From NCBI RefSeq assembly GCF_012489685.1, contig NC_080043.1, positions 66,829,920 to 66,893,919 on the forward strand: 64,000 nt of DNA, in the 5' to 3' direction. The notes beneath the pieces are model-generated. The model worked only from the letters and a program-made list of their open reading frames with translations, searched no databases and had not been told where the DNA came from. The DNA is from Lotus japonicus. Its lineage: Eukaryota; Streptophyta; Magnoliopsida; Fabales; Fabaceae. A program made the position numbers and the translations under genes. Shown one piece after another: positions 61,191 through 64,000 of the stretch. Every line of letters begins with the position of its first letter. The first letter of the stretch is position 1.

Positions 61191-63209
61191 GCGTGCCCTA
61201 GTGTGTCAACGGCTAGTTTATTCTTGGTCATCATTAACAGCCGTTGTGACATCAGCAGAGAGAAAGTTACTTCATGGTTCACATTTCCTATAACTACCTC
61301 CAACGGGCAAATTGTGTTCTCTCAACCGCTTGTGCATCTATCTTCTTCAAGACTCATCATCTCTGATTTGCAAATCTGTTTCATTGTTCTGTACTTTGCT
61401 TGTATTTCCTCTCGATTCGTCATGTCTCAAAGTTCAGGAAAGAAGGAATCTGTCAAGGCCAAGATTGAAAGAACTGCTAAAGGAGTCAAGTGTATGGGTT
61501 TGAAGAGTGATCCTTCTCAACCGTCTTCTGTGTCCAAGAAAGCCTCCAAGAAGATGCGATCAAGAAACCCAACGTGTAAGGTCTACAAATCACAGGTCAA
61601 GAATAGCAAAGCTCCGAATGTTCCTATCCTTGAGGATGTTCCTGACGAAGAAGAAATCAATGATGAAGATTCTCCAGTGAAATCGCCTCCTGATGTTGTG
61701 CCTGATGTTGTGGCTGATGTTGAGACAACTGGGTCTAAGGGAAGTTCTGCTCAAGAAACTCCTGGAAAGGATTCCACTTCTCATGAAAATTCAGGCGATG
61801 CTACCACGCCTAATATCTCTGTTTCATCCTCGTCGAAGGATGCTAATCCAGCCTCTGTTCAGAACATCTCTGATGATGCTTCTGATGATGTTCCTCTGAC
61901 TGAGACTTTTGCTGATAGTGTTGCTGCGAGAATGAAGAAGAAAAGAAGGATTTCTTCTCCTGAGATCACACCTACTCCATCAAAGAAATCCAGACAGGCC
62001 AGTGTGAAGAGTAAGAGGAAGCAAAAGGAAGCAAAGGCTCCCACTGAGAAGAAGCAGAGGAAGATTCCAGTTGAAGTTGAAGACTCTGAGTCAGATGTTG
62101 AAGTCGGTGTTCAGGACATTCGATCTTCTGATAAAAAGAAGTTTTCTGGTAAGCGTGTTCCTCAGAATGTTCCTGCTGTCCCTATTGATAGAGTGTCCTT
62201 CCACTTAGAAGAGAATGTTCAGAAGTGGAAGTTTGTTTGCAAGAGAAGAATGGCCAAGGAAAGGGATGTTGGTTCTGATGTTCTTGAATGCAGAGATGTT
62301 ATTGCACTTATTGAGAAAGCAGGTCTGATGAAGACTGTTCAGAATGTTGGAAGGTGCTATGAGAAGCTTGTGAGAGAGTTCCTGGTGAATCTCTCTGTTG
62401 ATGTGGGACTTCCTGATAGTGCAGATTTCAGAAAAGTCTATGTACGGGCTGAATGTGTATTGTTTTCACCTGCTGTGATCAATCAAGCACTTGGAAGAAG
62501 TGCTATTGAATTTGTTGATGAAGAAGTGTCCATGGATGTTGTGGCCAAGGAACTTAGCGCTGGTTATGTGAAGAAGTGGCCTAGCAAGAAGCTGCTCTCT
62601 ACTGGAAATCTGAGTGTGAAGTATGCTATTCTTAACAGGATTGGTGCTGTGAATTGGGTTCCTACTCAGCATACTTCTGGAGTTTCTGCAACGCTTGCCA
62701 AATTAATCTATCGGATAGGCAAGTCTATTGATTTTGATTTTGGAACTTTTGTGTTTGAGCAGACATTGAAGCATGCTGATACTTGTGCTGTGAAGCTGCC
62801 TGTTTCGTTTCCATCACTTCTTACTGAGATCATTCTGAAGCAACATCCTCAGATTCTCAGAGCTGATGATGTGGCTATGTCTTGTGGTGTTCCAATCACT
62901 TTGGATCAACGTTTGTTTATGGACCCACATGTTCTCGACATTGCCTTACCAACTAGCAAAACATCTGCGCCTACTGTGACTGCATCTGACACTAAGGCCA
63001 TAATTGCTGAATTACTGGAAGTCTCCAAGGCTTTACAAGAAACAATCCGGGTGAGTACTGCCAGGAAGCTCAAAGTTGATGCGTTGCTACTCAAGTTACA
63101 AGAAGAAGAACGTCAAGATGTTGAACAAAGCGACGAGGAGGAAGGATCTGAAGCAAGTACAGAGAGAAGTGCCGAAGGTTCCAAGGAAAAGTCCGGTTCT
63201 GAAGCATAG
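61185..63209 (+). CDS. envelope-like frame of the SIRE-type element (readthrough extension)
   Basis: 674 codons in the same frame as gag-pol after the UAG; the first in-frame ATG is at 61421 (MSQSSGKKE, 596 aa). Whether it is made only by readthrough or also from its own start is not shown. A hydrophobic stretch (about 61350-61420, LQICFIVLYFACI) precedes the ATG. A Ser/Lys/Glu-rich low-complexity region with KKKRR and KSKRKQK basic clusters follows. The globular part about 62180-62920 (FHLEENVQKWKFVCKRR, then REFLVNLS and VLFSPAVINQALG) resembles the plant family called putative plant transposon protein. A C-terminal coiled coil and acidic tail end it. Its envelope role is only inferred from position in related elements. 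Confidence 0.8.
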   Translation, partial: QLACPSVSTASLFLVIINSRCDISREKVTSWFTFPITTSNGQIVFSQPLVHLSSSRLIISDLQICFIVLYFACISSRFVMSQSSGKKESVKAKIERTAKGVKCMGLKSDPSQPSSVSKKASKKMRSRNPTCKVYKSQVKNSKAPNVPILEDVPDEEEINDEDSPVKSPPDVVPDVVADVETTGSKGSSAQETPGKDSTSHENSGDATTPNISVSSSSKDANPASVQNISDDASDDVPLTETFADSVAARMKKKRRISSPEITPTPSKKSRQASVKSKRKQKEAKAPTEKKQRKIPVEVEDSESDVEVGVQDIRSSDKKKFSGKRVPQNVPAVPIDRVSFHLEENVQKWKFVCKRRMAKERDVGSDVLECRDVIALIEKAGLMKTVQNVGRCYEKLVREFLVNLSVDVGLPDSADFRKVYVRAECVLFSPAVINQALGRSAIEFVDEEVSMDVVAKELSAGYVKKWPSKKLLSTGNLSVKYAILNRIGAVNWVPTQHTSGVSATLAKLIYRIGKSIDFDFGTFVFEQTLKHADTCAVKLPVSFPSLLTEIILKQHPQILRADDVAMSCGVPITLDQRLFMDPHVLDIALPTSKTSAPTVTASDTKAIIAELLEVSKALQETIRVSTARKLKVDALLLKLQEEERQDVEQSDEEEGSEASTERSAEGSKEKSGSEA

Positions 63210-63267
63210 TTTGCTTTGATTTTGATCTTGTCTTTTGTTTTGGATGCACCCTTTGCAAATTTGTGCT

Positions 63268-63283
63268 AAAAAGGGGGAGTAGT
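63268..63283 (+). other. polypurine tract-like sequence
   Basis: AAAAAGGGGGAGTAG, 59 bp after the envelope-like stop. A purine tract here is typical of SIRE-type elements, but more DNA precedes the unseen 3' LTR, so it may be an internal tract. Confidence 0.5.
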
Positions 63284-63284
63284 T

Positions 63285-63640
63285 TTAAGTTTCAGATCAG
63301 AAGAAATTTGTTTTTGAGCAGTTTTGTGGTTCAGAAGTTGTTTATGTTCAGAAGTTTGAGGTTCAGAAGTTGGTTCTGTTCAGATGTTTCAGTTCAGAAG
63401 ATGTTTTAGTTCAGAAGATGTTTTTGTTCAGAAGTTTGTTCTGTTCAGATGTTCGCAGATCAGAAGATGTTTTAGTTCAGAAGATGTTTTAGATCAGAAG
63501 ATGTTTTAGATCAGAAGTTTGTTTTTGTTCAGAAGTTTGTTTTGTTCAGATGTTCGCAGATCAGAAGTTGTTTTTGTTCAGATGTTCGCAGATCAGAAGT
63601 TTGTTTTGGTTCAGATGTTCATGTTCTCAGAAGTTGTGAG
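63285..63640 (+). repeat. short tandem repeats of TCAGAAG(T/A)TG
   Basis: About 20 variants of GTTCAGAAGTTTGTT and GATCAGAAGATGTTTTA at 15-20 bp spacing, with GTTCAGATGTTCGCAGATC inserted several times. A second set, CTTCTGATGAGCAGTATT, follows at about 63744-63870. The tract is non-coding and internal to the element, between the envelope-like frame and the unseen 3' LTR. Confidence 0.85.
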
Positions 63641-64000
63641 AAGTTGCTTCTGTTTCTACTGTGCTATGTGTGTTCTGATAGTGTTAGCTCTGGTCTGAAG
63701 ACAAGTTCAAGACGATGGCTATGTTTGTTTTCTGAAATGTTACTTCTGATGAGCAGTATTTTCTTCTGATGAGCAGTATTTCTGATGGTGCTTCTGATGA
63801 GCAGTATTTCTGTTAGTTGTTCTTCTGGGTATGTGCTGCCAGCTTCTGATGGTAGTATTTCTGATACGATGATGTTCAAGCTAATCTATTTTGGTGTCAT
63901 CATGTGCTAAGGCTGATTGTACCTTTGGTTTTGTGTTTGTGCTGCTAAAGTGTTTTGTTCCGACTATGCCTTCTGAAGTATGATAGTGGGTTGTGTAGAT
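63641..64000 (+). other. SIRE element 3' internal tail, cut by the window end
   Basis: T/G-rich continuation with TTCTGATG-type repeats. No LTR start is found, so the element goes on beyond 64000. Confidence 0.6.

Larger units (their letters stand above)
55397..64000 (+). mobile_element. SIRE/Maximus-type Ty1/Copia retrotransposon (3' end outside the window)
   Basis: Begins with a TG...CA LTR at 55397-56272, then an initiator-Met primer site, gag-pol (56337-61184), an envelope-like frame (to 63209), a purine tract and a repeat-rich tail. The Copia order protease-integrase-RT-RNase H and an extra frame after pol define the SIRE/Maximus type. No 3' LTR beginning TGTTGGAACATG appears before 64000. 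The element interrupts the 1.16-kb repeat, and the likely target duplication is GTTGG (55392-55396). Confidence 0.92.

Noticed and set aside
61203..61420. GTG start for the envelope-like frame
   Set aside because: GTG is an unlikely plant start; the frame is open from the UAG stop and the first ATG is 61421.

Overview
The window is nuclear DNA of a flowering plant, most likely a eudicot and probably a legume. Genes are split by short GT-AG introns in AT-rich sequence, separated by long intergenic tracts, and the region is full of plant retrotransposons and MITEs. The legume call rests mainly on a SIRE-type Copia element whose structure matches the soybean element I know; it is an inference.

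Four host genes are readable. A BUG22/CFAP20 homologue (20531-23698, +, 5 exons, 190 aa) lies beside a minus-strand GPI mannosyltransferase 1 (PIG-M/PNT1-like, 25361-28733). A complete retinoblastoma-related gene, RBR (32850-39757, +, 17 exons, 1022 aa), has two E2F-type sites about 310-345 bp upstream of its ATG. A DEDDh exonuclease with a C-terminal GRF zinc finger (ERI2-like, 46036-51091, -, 411 aa) follows. A decayed RPA70-like OB-fold gene fragment sits at 5955-6866.

The rest is mostly mobile DNA. Main items: a possible LTR end at 1-1002; a roughly 360-bp pure CT microsatellite; a Tourist-like MITE (8506-8745); two 5S-rRNA-bearing Cassandra-like LTRs head to head (9722-10073); a very young, apparently intact Ty3/gypsy Tat-type element (10609-20143) with 378-bp LTRs differing at one base and a 5-bp target duplication; two abutting non-autonomous hAT elements (29926-30669 and 30687-31728); foldback and Mutator-like MITEs inside RBR intron 1; a solo-LTR-like stretch near 41.5-42.1 kb; a Copia pol relic inside the exonuclease gene; nested tandem duplications at 53.0-55.4 kb; and a SIRE/Maximus-type Copia element from 55397 that runs off the window end.

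The two most notable systems are both retroelement expression strategies. The Tat element carries a spliced antisense gene with its own TATA box, convergent to gag-pol. The SIRE-type element has an envelope-like frame directly in frame with pol behind one UAG stop in the context UAG-CAA-UUA, the classic leaky-stop signal. The Tat element also landed 383 bp upstream of the BUG22 start codon, so it has probably displaced that gene's distal promoter.
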